This document shows, piece by piece, positions 38,055-47,402 of a stretch of 64,000 nucleotides of DNA. Source of the DNA: JAIOSM01 sp023143455 (GTDB lineage Bacteria; Desulfobacterota; Desulfobacteria; Desulfobacterales; Desulfobacteraceae); assembly GCA_030632885.1 (NCBI GenBank), contig DAOVTW010000014.1:1-64000 (forward strand), in the 5' to 3' direction. Position 1 is the first letter of the stretch; the number at the start of each line of letters is the position of its first letter. A model generated the notes under the pieces. That model saw only the letters and a list, made by a program, of their open reading frames with translations, made no database searches and had not been told where the DNA came from. The position numbers and the translations under genes were made by a program.

Positions 38055-38290
38055 AAAGATGCCCATGGTCAGGAACTGAACAGATATATATTGACTATCA
38101 CGATATTGAATGGGGTGTACCGATATATGATTCAAAAGATTTGTTTGCAAAACTGATTCTGGACGGTTTTCAAGCTGGTCTTTCATGGATTACAATTCTT
38201 AAAAAAAGAGACAATTTTTACAGGGCTTTTAATAATTTCGACCTTGATTCTCTGAATTCAAACAAAGATCATTTGTATTATTTACTCTGA
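38051..38290 (+). pseudogene. tag: Truncated DNA-3-methyladenine glycosylase I
   Basis: The 79-residue frame matches only the N-terminus of Tag (CPWSG, YHDIEWGVPIYDS, FQAGLSWITILKKRDNFYRAF). The full enzyme is ~185 aa. The remaining two thirds, including the zinc-binding His/Cys residues of the C-terminus, is absent from the following DNA. It starts by ATGA overlap with zraR, so the intact ancestor was co-translated with zraR. Almost certainly inactive. Confidence 0.75.
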
Positions 38291-38311
38291 TATATTCAAA
38301 AGTGATTATAT

Positions 38312-38340
38312 GGAAAATTTCCCATCTAGGGAAAACTTCC
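38312..38340. promoter_or_regulatory. Two GGAAAAnTTCC dyads, candidate activator sites
   Basis: GGAAAATTTCCC (38312-38323) and GGGAAAACTTCC (38329-38340) are near-identical palindromic units whose starts are 17 bp apart, located ~80-110 bp upstream of the sigma-54 promoter at 38420. Position fits enhancer sites for an NtrC-type activator, possibly the one encoded at 41413. Confidence 0.45.
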
Positions 38341-38419
38341 AGTCTTTTAATTTATTAATTACAGAGTTACAATATAGTAACCATTTGTAATATAAGGGTT
38401 TTTAATAATCCTACCCGTC

Positions 38420-38435
38420 TGGCACATCAATTGCT
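38420..38435 (+). promoter_or_regulatory. Sigma-54 promoter of Cys-rich protein/gdh operon
   Basis: TGGCACATCAATTGCT matches the sigma-54 consensus at -24 and -12 with correct spacing, ~45 nt before ATG 38480. The same 16 bases recur exactly at 60078-60093. Confidence 0.9.
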
Positions 38436-38479
38436 AATAATAGTCTCCAATATGATAAAAAATCAAAAAAGGAGACACC

Positions 38480-38758
38480 ATGATAGAAAAAATACAAACA
38501 TCCGGCCTTTGCATCAATTGTTTAAACGAAGATGAATGCAGTTATCGTTTTAATCACACCAAACCCATTATTTTTTGTGAAGAGTTTACATGCACTGATC
38601 CATCAGAATCAAAAAACAATATCTATACAGTCATCAAAAGGGTTGATGACCCAATAAACCCAATGCCGAAAGGGATTTGCAGTAATTGTGAAAACCTTGA
38701 AACATGTAAGCTGCAAAAAACAGATGACAATGTAATTCATTGTGAAGAATACAGATAA
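38480..38758 (+). CDS. Small duplicated Cys-rich (zinc-ribbon-like) protein
   Basis: The 92-aa protein contains two copies of one motif: C11-x2-C14-x5-C20-x12-C33 followed by EEF, and C67-x2-C70-x5-C76-x11-C88 followed by EEY. Each probably binds one metal ion. The family was not recognised. Ribosome site AAAGGAG upstream. It is the first gene behind the sigma-54 promoter at 38420, and the glutamate dehydrogenase gene begins 18 bp after its stop, so both are probably one transcript. A regulatory or redox-sensing role is possible but not shown. Confidence 0.7.
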   Translation: MIEKIQTSGLCINCLNEDECSYRFNHTKPIIFCEEFTCTDPSESKNNIYTVIKRVDDPINPMPKGICSNCENLETCKLQKTDDNVIHCEEYR

Positions 38759-38776
38759 CTTAGATAGGAAAAAATT

Positions 38777-40117
38777 ATGAGTGCATATACTAATAATGTT
38801 TTGGAAATGCTCAAGGGAAAATATTCTTGGGAAAAGGAATATATTCAATCTGTTGCAGAAGTTTTTAAATCCATTACACCGGTTCTGAATTCTAATCCGG
38901 AGTATCAATACAACCGGATACTTGAGCGACTAATCGAACCGGATCGCTCAATCAGTTTCAGGGTCCCATGGAAAGACGACCAAGGTCGGGTTCAAGTCAA
39001 CACCGGGCATCGTGTTGAGTTTAATAATGTTTTGGGTCCCTATAAAGGAGGACTTCGATTCCATGCTTCTGTCACCTTAAGCATTATCAAATGTCTAGGG
39101 TTTGAGCAGATTTTCAAAAACGCATTGACAGGTCTGCTTTTGGGTGGTGGAAAAGGTGGATCTGATTTCAACCCACGGGGCAAGTCAGAAAACGATATAA
39201 TGAATTTTTGCCAAAGTTTCATGTTGGAACTATCAAGGCATATTGGTGCGTCCAGTGACGTTCCAGCAGGTGATATAGGAGTAGGAACACGGGAAATAGG
39301 CTATCTTTTTGGCATGTACCGTAGAATGACCAAGTCTTTTACAGGGGTCTTGACAGGGAAAGGCATTTCATGGGGCGGAAGCTATTTAAGACCTGAAGCC
39401 ACAGGATATGGTGTAGTTTATTTTGCCGAAGAAATGCTGAAAAATGTTGACAACAATATTGATGGTAAGGTTGTGACGGTTTCTGGTTTTGGGAATGTCT
39501 CCTGGGGTGTTGTAAAAAAAGTAAATGAGCTTGGTGGCAAGGTCGTTACTCTTTCGGGGCCGGATGGGTTTGTCCATGACCCTGATGGTGTTACAGGAGA
39601 AAAAGTTGACTATATGCTAAAACTAAGGTTAAGCGGAAATGATGTAGTAAAAGATTATGCTGATCGTTTTAAGGTAAAATTTTATCCGAAAAAACGACCA
39701 TGGGTAATCCCGTGTGACATTGCATTTCCGTGTGCAACACAAAACGAACTTGATCTTGATGATGCAAAAAACTTGGTAAACAATAGTGTCAAATGTCTTG
39801 TGGAGGGCGCAAACCTGCCAGTGACCCTGGAAGGTATGGAATTTTTGGAAGCCGCAGATATAATTTATGCCCCGGCAAAGGCATGCAATGCTGGAGGCGT
39901 AGCCTGTTCCTGCTTTGAAATGGCTCAAAATGCCAATTTTATGAACTGGACAGAAGATGAGGTTGATAAGAAACTCCATCAAGTGATGAAGCATATCCAT
40001 GATCAATGTTATGAAACATCTTGTGAATTTGATAAAAAGGGTAATTATGTGTTCGGGGCGAATGTTGCCGGGTTTCGACGTGTGGCTGATGCAATTCTGG
40101 ACCAGGGATTATCCTGA
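38777..40117 (+). CDS. gdhA: Glutamate dehydrogenase, NAD-type signature
   Basis: The 446-aa hexameric-type GDH interconverts glutamate and 2-oxoglutarate plus ammonia. Visible are PYKGGLRFH, active-site K126 in LGGGKGGSDFNP, and the Rossmann motif SGFGNVSWG. The segment after the second strand reads LSGPDGFVHDPDG, as in the NAD-dependent Clostridium symbiosum enzyme, whereas NADP enzymes carry a SDSSG sequence. A catabolic NAD-linked role is therefore inferred. It is co-transcribed with the Cys-rich protein from a sigma-54 promoter and followed by a kinase/NtrC pair. A second GDH gene lies 2.7 kb away. Confidence 0.9.
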   Translation: MSAYTNNVLEMLKGKYSWEKEYIQSVAEVFKSITPVLNSNPEYQYNRILERLIEPDRSISFRVPWKDDQGRVQVNTGHRVEFNNVLGPYKGGLRFHASVTLSIIKCLGFEQIFKNALTGLLLGGGKGGSDFNPRGKSENDIMNFCQSFMLELSRHIGASSDVPAGDIGVGTREIGYLFGMYRRMTKSFTGVLTGKGISWGGSYLRPEATGYGVVYFAEEMLKNVDNNIDGKVVTVSGFGNVSWGVVKKVNELGGKVVTLSGPDGFVHDPDGVTGEKVDYMLKLRLSGNDVVKDYADRFKVKFYPKKRPWVIPCDIAFPCATQNELDLDDAKNLVNNSVKCLVEGANLPVTLEGMEFLEAADIIYAPAKACNAGGVACSCFEMAQNANFMNWTEDEVDKKLHQVMKHIHDQCYETSCEFDKKGNYVFGANVAGFRRVADAILDQGLS

Positions 40118-40225
40118 TTATTATTGACTTTTATTTAATATGGATTATTTTTTTACTTTACGTTTCATACTGAATTCCTATTATGGAACGTTGAGAACCA
40201 CATGATAGGGGGCAAGACGATATAA

Positions 40226-41413
40226 ATGGAGATCAAAGATACTCGAGTTGTGGAACAGCAGCAACAGATTAAGAAGCTGCAAAAACAGAATAAGAAACTG
40301 CAACGGTTTTATGATGAGTATAAAAGGGTTTGCCGAAATGAAGAAGAAAGAATTAAGGAGCTCAACTGTCTATATCAGATTGCCCAGTACGTGGTTATCG
40401 AAAATGATACAGATGTGGCACTCGATAAAATCGTTCATATTGTTCCCCAAGGATGGCAACATACAAATGAATCATGTGCCCGTATAACCTTTAAGGATAA
40501 TAAATATCATTCATCCGATTTTTTTGAATCTAAAGTGACCCAAAGTGAAAAAATTTCAATTGATAAAAAAATTGTTGGGGCTATAGAAGTTTTTTATCAG
40601 CCCGAATTGAGTTTAGAAACAAATGATCCTTTTTTAATTGAAGAAAGAGACCTGCTTAAGGGTATCGCAAATATCATTAGTTTTTATCTGAGAAAACAGA
40701 AAGATGATGAAAACAGAAAGCTAATTCAACAGCAGCTTTTGCACGCCGATCGACTGGCAAGCATTGGTCAACTTGCAGCAGGGGTTGCCCACGAATTGAA
40801 CGAACCTTTGGGAAATATACTTGGCCTGGCTCAATTGTCATCAAAACTGTCCAAGCTGCCGAACCAGGCGAAGAAAGACCTCGGAAAAATTGAAGATTGC
40901 GCAATCTATTCCCGGGAAATAATAAAAAAATTAATGGAATTTTCCCGTCAATCAAATTTATGCAAAGAAAAAATTGATCTCAATGAACTAATTGAAAACA
41001 GCATCACATTTTTAGAAGCAAGATGCATCAAAGAAGGAATTGAAATTGTAAAACAATATACTAAACCCATAACCATTATAGCTGATCCCAATCAAATCAA
41101 ACAGGTCATTACGAATTTGACAATCAATGCAACCCAGGCAATGAAAACTGGTGGAAAATTAATATTCAATACAAGAAAAGATAGTAAAAATGCAATTCTT
41201 TCTATTGAAGATACCGGGATCGGGATACCTTGTGAAAATATCAGTAAAACATTTATGCCTTTTTTTACAACAAAAGACGTTGGTGAAGGTACAGGATTAG
41301 GCCTTTCAGTTGTTTATGGAATTATCAAGAACCATAATGGAGACATTAAAGTCAGCAGTGAACCGGGAAAAGGAACTATTTTTGAAGTCTGTTTACCCTT
41401 GGAGGGAAACTAA
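40226..41413 (+). CDS. Cytosolic sensor histidine kinase
   Basis: The 395-aa kinase has no membrane segment. An N-terminal coiled coil (1-45, QQQQIKKLQKQNKKLQ) leads to a small GAF-like sensor (~46-155), then His189 in AAGVAHELNEPLGN and an ATPase domain (EDTGIGIP; GTGLGLSVV). Its stop codon overlaps the start of the NtrC-type regulator gene (ends and begins at 41413), so the two are a cognate pair. Position between two glutamate dehydrogenase genes suggests a role in nitrogen or redox status sensing. Confidence 0.85.
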   Translation: MEIKDTRVVEQQQQIKKLQKQNKKLQRFYDEYKRVCRNEEERIKELNCLYQIAQYVVIENDTDVALDKIVHIVPQGWQHTNESCARITFKDNKYHSSDFFESKVTQSEKISIDKKIVGAIEVFYQPELSLETNDPFLIEERDLLKGIANIISFYLRKQKDDENRKLIQQQLLHADRLASIGQLAAGVAHELNEPLGNILGLAQLSSKLSKLPNQAKKDLGKIEDCAIYSREIIKKLMEFSRQSNLCKEKIDLNELIENSITFLEARCIKEGIEIVKQYTKPITIIADPNQIKQVITNLTINATQAMKTGGKLIFNTRKDSKNAILSIEDTGIGIPCENISKTFMPFFTTKDVGEGTGLGLSVVYGIIKNHNGDIKVSSEPGKGTIFEVCLPLEGN

Positions 41414-42747
41414 TGCCAAATCAATACAATAAAGAAGTAATTCTCATTGTTGATGATAATATCATTACTTGCGAAGTAATACAAAGAAACCTTGAAATGG
41501 CAGGATTCCATGTGTTCACATCAAATAGTGTGAATGATGCCATAGAAATCCTTTCAAGGCAGGATATTGACCTTTTGATCACTGACTATAAAATGCCGAA
41601 ACATTCAGGCCTTGAACTGATAAAATATGTTCGTGACCATTTTCAGGATATCTCTATTATTATGCTGACAGGGTACGGCTCTATTAACAGTGCTGTTTTG
41701 GCAATAAAAGAAGGGGCTGATGAATATATTACAAAGCCGTTCACAGACAAGGAACTACTTGATGGAGTGAAAAAGAGCATCCAGAAGCAAAAAGAAAAAA
41801 AAATTGATCCTGAAACTTTATATAATGATCCCTGGACCCGGTTTGGCATTTTGGGTCAATCACAAAATATGATAGATGTGTATTCAAAGATTGAAAAAGT
41901 CTGCAAAAACGATGCGATCGTTTTAATAACCGGAGAAAGTGGTACAGGAAAAGAGCTGGTGGCTCGCGCGATTCACTATAATCACAAAACAAGGTCTATC
42001 TATCCTTTTATTCCTGTTAATTGTCCGGGCATACCTGCCAGCCTTTTTGAAACTGAATTGTTCGGTCATGTAAAAGGAGCATTCACAGGTGCTGTTCAAA
42101 ACAGAAAAGGATTTTTTCAAGCTGCCGAAAAAGGCTGTCTTTTTTTAGATGAAATCAGTGAATTACCGTTTGAGCTCCAGGCTAAACTACTAAGGGTTTT
42201 ACAGGAAAAAGAAATCTCCAAAGTAGGAGAAACTCAAGAAATAAAAATTGATGCCAGAATTATTGCTGCAACCAATAAAGACCTTGCAGACTTGGTTGAT
42301 AAAAGCTTGTTTCGCCAGGATTTATTTTTCCGTCTAAATGTTATAAACATTGATATCCCTCCACTTAGAAATCGTGGAAATGATATCATTCTTCTTGCCA
42401 AGCATTTTGCCTTAAAATATGGCAAAGAGCTTGGAAAAAAAGAACCTACCTTTACAGATAAGGCAATCTCTTCTTTAAAAAATTATTCCTGGCCCGGCAA
42501 TGTCAGGGAACTTGAAAATCTTATTCATCGAGGCATGGTCATGAATGATAAGGATCATATAGACACAGTTAATTTTCCTGACACCATGAAATTTAATATT
42601 CCCTATGATAAACGTCTTAATCTCAGCCTTGAAGAAATGTCGAAAAAATATGTCAGAGATGTTGTCGAAATGACAGGTGGGAATAAGGCAAAAGCTCTTG
42701 AGATTTTAAAAATTGACAGAAAAACCCTGTTAAAAAAATTAAAATAG
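41413..42747 (+). CDS. NtrC-family sigma-54 response regulator
   Basis: The 444-aa regulator has a receiver (Asp58 in LLITDYKMPK), an AAA+ domain with GESGTGKE (174-181) and canonical GAFTGA, and a C-terminal Fis-type HTH (GNKAKALEILKIDRKTLL). It is translationally coupled to the kinase upstream. Likely target by proximity is the sigma-54 promoter at 38420 driving the Cys-rich protein and GDH. A good terminator follows. Confidence 0.88.
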   Translation: MPNQYNKEVILIVDDNIITCEVIQRNLEMAGFHVFTSNSVNDAIEILSRQDIDLLITDYKMPKHSGLELIKYVRDHFQDISIIMLTGYGSINSAVLAIKEGADEYITKPFTDKELLDGVKKSIQKQKEKKIDPETLYNDPWTRFGILGQSQNMIDVYSKIEKVCKNDAIVLITGESGTGKELVARAIHYNHKTRSIYPFIPVNCPGIPASLFETELFGHVKGAFTGAVQNRKGFFQAAEKGCLFLDEISELPFELQAKLLRVLQEKEISKVGETQEIKIDARIIAATNKDLADLVDKSLFRQDLFFRLNVINIDIPPLRNRGNDIILLAKHFALKYGKELGKKEPTFTDKAISSLKNYSWPGNVRELENLIHRGMVMNDKDHIDTVNFPDTMKFNIPYDKRLNLSLEEMSKKYVRDVVEMTGGNKAKALEILKIDRKTLLKKLK

Positions 42748-42779
42748 GATTTCATATAAACTTTATTGCTGACATGAAA

Positions 42780-42813
42780 AAAAGGTCAGTTAAAAAAACT
42801 TAACTGACCTTTT
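42780..42813. terminator. Bidirectional terminator between NtrC regulator and second gdh
   Basis: AAAAGGTCAGTTAA (42780-42793) pairs perfectly with TTAACTGACCTTTT (42800-42813) around a 6-nt loop. It lies between two convergent genes with A/T tracts on both sides and should stop both transcripts. Confidence 0.88.
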
Positions 42814-42844
42814 AAAGTTTATCGAGTTATTCAATCAAAAAAAA

Positions 42845-44194
42845 TTAAACAATACCCTGATCCATCATTGAATCTGCCACTTTAACAAATCCGGCAATAT
42901 TGGCACCATTGACGTAGTTGCCTGGAGTTCCATATTCTTCTGAAGCAGAAAGACATGCCGCATGAATGCTTTGCATGATACCCTTAAGCTTGGCTTCCAC
43001 TTCTTCACGGGTCCATTTAATTCTCATTGAGTTCTGGGACATTTCAAGTCCGGATACGGCAACACCACCTGCATTGGCTGCTTTGCCCGGTGCATAGAGA
43101 ATTTTATTATCAAGAAAGATTTCAACACCTTCCGGCATGGTCGGCATATTAGCACCTTCGCTGACTACATAGACACCATTATTTATCATATTCTGGGCAT
43201 CTTTGGCATTGATTTCATTCTGGGTTGCGCTTGGAAAAGCACAGTCTGCCTTATGGTTCCACAATGGATTGTGATCCAAAGACCCATTAAATTCAGTATA
43301 AACCGCTTCCGGGTATTTATCAGCATATTCCCTGATTCTACCGCGTTTTCCATTTTTCAGATATATGACATATTGAAGCTTGGCTTCATCAATCCCTTTT
43401 TCATCATAAATATATCCGGAACTATCAGATATTGTGATAACCTTTGCTCCCAGCTGATTTAATTTTTCAATAGTATACTGAGCCACATTACCAGAAGCAG
43501 AAACAAGGCAAACTTTATCTTTGAGGCTTTCTCTTCTGATAGCCAGCATTTCCTCAGCAAAAAAGACTGTGCCATACCCGGTTGCTTCCGGTCTGATCAG
43601 GCTTCCACCCCAGTTAAGGCCTTTCCCGGTCAGTACGCCTGAAAATTCATTTTTTAATTTTTTATACATACCAAAAAGGTATCCGATCTCTCTTGCTCCA
43701 ACACCTATATCTCCCGCAGGAATATCCGTATCAGGACCTAAATGACGGAAAAGTTCGCACATGAAACTTTGGCAGAATCTCATGACTTCATTATCTGATT
43801 TACCCTTGGGATCAAAGTCTGCACCACCTTTTCCGGCGCCAAGAGGGAGGGTGGTCAATGCATTTTTAAATGTCTGTTCAAAGGCAAGAAATTTCAAAAT
43901 GGAAAGGTTGACGGAAGAATGGAATCGAAGCCCGCCCTTGTATGGTCCGATGGCACTGTTCATCTCTATTCTGAATCCCCGATTGACCTTGATTTGACCG
44001 TGATCATCCACCCAGGGAACCCTGAATTGAATCACTCGTTCCGGTTCAATCATTCTTCCCAGAATATTGGCATGCCGATATTCTGGGTTTTTATCCAAAA
44101 CCGGTTTTACAGACCTAACAACCTCTGTTACTGCTTGATGAAACTCTTTTTCAAAGGGATCTTTTGCAAAGACTCTATCCAAAATGGTGCTCAT
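42845..44194 (-). CDS. gdhA: Glutamate dehydrogenase, NADP-type signature
   Basis: This second GDH (449 aa) has PYKGGLRFH, LGAGKGGADFDPKG and the Rossmann motif SASGNVAQY followed by ISDSSGYIYD, as in the NADP-specific E. coli enzyme. An assimilatory role is inferred. ATG 44194 is preferred because AGGAG lies 7 nt upstream; ATG 44200 is too close to it. It is convergent with the NtrC-regulator gene. No sigma-54 promoter was found upstream, so its regulation probably differs from that of the first gdh. Confidence 0.92.
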   Translation of the reverse strand: MSTILDRVFAKDPFEKEFHQAVTEVVRSVKPVLDKNPEYRHANILGRMIEPERVIQFRVPWVDDHGQIKVNRGFRIEMNSAIGPYKGGLRFHSSVNLSILKFLAFEQTFKNALTTLPLGAGKGGADFDPKGKSDNEVMRFCQSFMCELFRHLGPDTDIPAGDIGVGAREIGYLFGMYKKLKNEFSGVLTGKGLNWGGSLIRPEATGYGTVFFAEEMLAIRRESLKDKVCLVSASGNVAQYTIEKLNQLGAKVITISDSSGYIYDEKGIDEAKLQYVIYLKNGKRGRIREYADKYPEAVYTEFNGSLDHNPLWNHKADCAFPSATQNEINAKDAQNMINNGVYVVSEGANMPTMPEGVEIFLDNKILYAPGKAANAGGVAVSGLEMSQNSMRIKWTREEVEAKLKGIMQSIHAACLSASEEYGTPGNYVNGANIAGFVKVADSMMDQGIV

Positions 44195-44323
44195 TCTCAT
44201 TCTCCTATTTTCAGTTAAAATATGTTTTGGATTATTTTAATCCAGTATAAATACCATTGACGCTCTGAAACTAAATCATTAATGATTTGAAAAGGGTTTC
44301 AGAAATATTACAGTTTTTGGCAA

Positions 44324-44362
44324 AGAAGGCTCTGTTGCAGAGGTGCTAATACAGAGCCTTCT
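44324..44362 (-). terminator. Hairpin downstream of pntB
   Basis: AGAAGGCTCTGT (44324-44335) pairs perfectly with ACAGAGCCTTCT (44351-44362), a 12-bp stem. It lies ~100 bp beyond the pntB stop on the minus strand, so it likely ends the pnt transcript, although the following T-run is short. Confidence 0.6.
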
Positions 44363-44464
44363 GCCTTAGGGATATTTAAAAATTGTCCGATCAAATCAAT
44401 TATCCCAACTATCCCCAGCCGTCATTAGACTTAAGATAGAATGTATATTTTTATCTATTTTAAA

Positions 44465-45868
44465 TCACTTTTGTACCTTTAATGCATCAATCAAGCTATT
44501 TGCAGTTGATGCTGCATCACCTACTAACATTATTGTTTTCGGATTTTCATATAAGGTGTTCTCAACTCCTGAATAACCCGGGTTTGCATCAAAATTGCAT
44601 ACAATTACTTTTTTTGCATCATGGGCCATCAATATAGGCATTCCGGAAATAGGAGTGCCCTCAGTATCTATTGCTGACGGATTCACCACGTCACAAGCAC
44701 CAAAAATAAGAACAACGTCTGTTTGTGAAAATTCAGGATTAATTTCATCCATTTCGTAAAGCTTGTCATAATCGACTTCTGCTTCAGCCAGAAGAACATT
44801 CATGTGCCCGGGCATTCTTCCCGCAACCGGGTGAATGGCAAATTTCACTTGTGCACCCATTAATTCAAGTATCGAGGCAAGCTCAATCACCTTGAATTGT
44901 GCCTGTGCCAGAGCCATTCCATACCCGGGAATAATAATGACTTTATTTGCATTGCGGGCAATTTCAACAGCTTTTTCAAAGTTATTTTTTTCAACAGGAA
45001 CTGCAACACGGACCTGCTTATTTTTAACCGCTGGCTTTGACTGAGGCGCCTCAATAGGAACAAAAACTCTGAAAAGGCTACGGTTCATTGCTTTGCACAT
45101 AACATAAGTCAGTATTGATCCTGAAGCTGCCACAGTGGCTCCACAGGAAATCAGCAATTTATTTTCGATAATCATGCCGCAAAATGCAGCAGCCAATCCT
45201 GCAGTTGCATTTAAGAATGAAATCAAAACCGGCATATCAGCCCCGCCAATACGGATAGAAAAAATAATTCCAAAAAGGATTGACATGAAAATGATTAAAA
45301 TATAGAGGAATATCTGACTTCCAACAGGCGCAAACAATGCTGCAATAATTAATGCGATAATGACAACAAAATTTATCATGACAAACAAGGTGTGTTTTGG
45401 CAATATCAGTTGAGCCTGTCCAAGCTTATTGGACAGCTTCCCTCCTGCGATCATGCTGCCACTGAAAGTCAAAGCTCCTATAGCAAGACCTAATAGACCG
45501 GAAATTTCATTTATCGTTCCAAGGTGTTGAGTTCCTCGCATTAGTTCTGCAAGGGAAAGAAAAAAAGCTGCTATCCCTCCTGCACCATGCTGAAAAGCAA
45601 CCATGGCAGGAATTTGAATCATTGTGACTCTCTTTGCCACCCAATACCCAGCAGCAGAGCCGATCACAAGAGACATTAGCACAATATAAGGATACATGAT
45701 TCCGTTTCGATAAAGGACTAAAACTGCTGCACAGGTTAAAGCAAAAGCAGCGACAAGGTTGCCGAGTTTTGCCCTGTGGGGCCAGTGAAACAGCCATATT
45801 CCCAATATAAGAATGCCTATTACGGAAAAATCCAAAAATAAATTCATGGCAGAGTATGTTTCAGTCAT
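44465..45868 (-). CDS. pntB: NAD(P) transhydrogenase subunit beta
   Basis: The 467-aa protein has about nine membrane segments in the N-terminal ~265 residues and a C-terminal NADP(H)-binding domain (VIIPGYGMALAQAQ; AIHPVAGRMPGHMNVLLAEA; FGACDVVNPSA). With PntAA and PntAB it couples hydride transfer between NADH and NADP+ to proton flow across the inner membrane. Its ATG shares one base with the pntAB stop (TAATG), so translation is coupled. Confidence 0.95.
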   Translation of the reverse strand: MTETYSAMNLFLDFSVIGILILGIWLFHWPHRAKLGNLVAAFALTCAAVLVLYRNGIMYPYIVLMSLVIGSAAGYWVAKRVTMIQIPAMVAFQHGAGGIAAFFLSLAELMRGTQHLGTINEISGLLGLAIGALTFSGSMIAGGKLSNKLGQAQLILPKHTLFVMINFVVIIALIIAALFAPVGSQIFLYILIIFMSILFGIIFSIRIGGADMPVLISFLNATAGLAAAFCGMIIENKLLISCGATVAASGSILTYVMCKAMNRSLFRVFVPIEAPQSKPAVKNKQVRVAVPVEKNNFEKAVEIARNANKVIIIPGYGMALAQAQFKVIELASILELMGAQVKFAIHPVAGRMPGHMNVLLAEAEVDYDKLYEMDEINPEFSQTDVVLIFGACDVVNPSAIDTEGTPISGMPILMAHDAKKVIVCNFDANPGYSGVENTLYENPKTIMLVGDAASTANSLIDALKVQK

Positions 45869-46164
45869 TATTCTTGAACTCCCTTTCCTTTTTTCTTAAA
45901 CAGTTTTAACATTCTGTCAGTGATTACAAATCCACCCACAAGGTTGAAAGCAGCCATGATAAAAGCGATTGATCCTATTATCTGCTCCGTCCTAGTTGAT
46001 GCAGCTGAGAAAAGAATCAAAACTCCTAATATGGTTACAGCAGAGATTGCATTTGTCATGGACATCAATGGTGTATGAAGCAATGTAGGTATTCTGGAAA
46101 TCAAAAGATATCCAACCACAAAGAAAAACAAAAAAACTCCTGCCATTAATAAAAGATTTGCCAT
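45868..46164 (-). CDS. pntAB: NAD(P) transhydrogenase subunit alpha part 2
   Basis: This 98-aa protein holds three hydrophobic segments with the typical PLMSMTNAISAVTILGVL and FNLVGGFVITDRML stretches of the membrane part of PntA. It is encoded separately from the soluble part, as in Rhodospirillum-type three-subunit enzymes. It lies between pntAA (18-bp gap) and pntB (1-nt overlap). Confidence 0.92.
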   Translation of the reverse strand: MANLLLMAGVFLFFFVVGYLLISRIPTLLHTPLMSMTNAISAVTILGVLILFSAASTRTEQIIGSIAFIMAAFNLVGGFVITDRMLKLFKKKGKGVQE

Positions 46165-46182
46165 TGGTTTACTCCTGATTGT

Positions 46183-47349
46183 TTAATGGTCAGCCAGTCC
46201 CATTGCCTTGAGAGTGCCTTGGTGATAAAGTTTGCCTTTGTGAGTAACAAGAGCATCTTTAATGATTTCATCTGTCATGTCAAAGTCATCTGGTCCGTTT
46301 TTAAACAGATTCTCGACAAAATAATAAAGATTATTGGCATACAGCCATGAAGAATGAATCGGCAATGATCCGGGTATATTTTTAATTCCACAGATGTAGA
46401 CACCTTTATGAATTAATTCTTTTCCAGGATCTGTTATCTCACAATTTCCGCCCTGATCAATCGATACATCAATAATGACAGACCCTGGTTTCATTGTTTC
46501 AACCATTTCTTTTGTGATTAGATGCTGGGCAACTTCTCCCGGGACAAGGGCACTTAAAACAATAATATCAGATTCTGCGACCAAAGGTTTTAGCGCTTGT
46601 CTTTCTTTTTCAAGCCATTCATCTGAAAGTGCTTTGGCATATCCTCCCTCTCCAATGACCATCTCAGGTGGTGCATCAAAACCAACCGCTTTGACTCCTA
46701 AGCTCTCTGCCTCTTTTCTTGCATCAGGACGGATATCAACTACTTTTACAATTCCACCAAGCCTTTTCCCTGTTGCAATTGCCTGAAGCCCCACAACTCC
46801 GGCACCTACCACCAAAATATTGGCGGGCTTAGTCATCCCAATTGACGTTCCAATCATGGGAATGAATTTTGGAAAATTAGCTGCCGCAATAATGATTGCT
46901 TTATAACCAGTTATAGCACTCATGGATGTCAATGGGTCCATGCGTTGCGCTCGTGAAATTCTGGGGATACCGTCCATTGTGAATGCTGTGATGTTTCTTG
47001 CCTGCATTTTTTTTACATCTTCATGATTTGAAGGAGCTGCAGGATGTATAAAAGTAATGAGTGTTTGATTTTCTTTTAACATGTCAATTTCATGCTTGTT
47101 GAACTGTTCATTAAACAGAGGTTCTTTGACCTTTAAAATAACATCTGATTTATTAAAAACCTCGGCTGCATCAAGAGCAATCTCTGCTCCAGCTTTTTGG
47201 TATGCATCATCATCAGTAAATGCACCTGACCCTGCCTTTGTTTCAACAATGACATCAAATCCAAGTTTTTTAAATTTTTCAACAGTTTCGGGAAGAGCTG
47301 CAACTCTGTTTTCCTTGCACATTATTTCTTTTGGTATTCCGATAAGCAT
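46183..47349 (-). CDS. pntAA: NAD(P) transhydrogenase subunit alpha part 1
   Basis: The 388-aa soluble NAD(H)-binding subunit starts MLIGIPKEIMCKENRVAALP, as in alanine dehydrogenase/PntA proteins. It has the Rossmann motif VVGAGVVGLQA followed by RPDARKEAESLG, and the RQAL mobile-loop region. Strong ribosome site AAGGAG. First of three pnt genes; a small HEAT-type gene lies 53 bp upstream on the same strand. Confidence 0.95.
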   Translation of the reverse strand: MLIGIPKEIMCKENRVAALPETVEKFKKLGFDVIVETKAGSGAFTDDDAYQKAGAEIALDAAEVFNKSDVILKVKEPLFNEQFNKHEIDMLKENQTLITFIHPAAPSNHEDVKKMQARNITAFTMDGIPRISRAQRMDPLTSMSAITGYKAIIIAAANFPKFIPMIGTSIGMTKPANILVVGAGVVGLQAIATGKRLGGIVKVVDIRPDARKEAESLGVKAVGFDAPPEMVIGEGGYAKALSDEWLEKERQALKPLVAESDIIVLSALVPGEVAQHLITKEMVETMKPGSVIIDVSIDQGGNCEITDPGKELIHKGVYICGIKNIPGSLPIHSSWLYANNLYYFVENLFKNGPDDFDMTDEIIKDALVTHKGKLYHQGTLKAMGLADH

Positions 47350-47402
47350 GTTTGGCTCCTTATATTATCTTTTGTTATTAATCAATTTTGTTCAAAGGCT
47401 AT

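Noticed and set aside
44338..44358. GG-N10-GC spacing upstream of the second gdh (minus strand)
   Set aside because: AGGCTC and TAGCA halves are poor matches and the bases belong to a perfect terminator-like stem.
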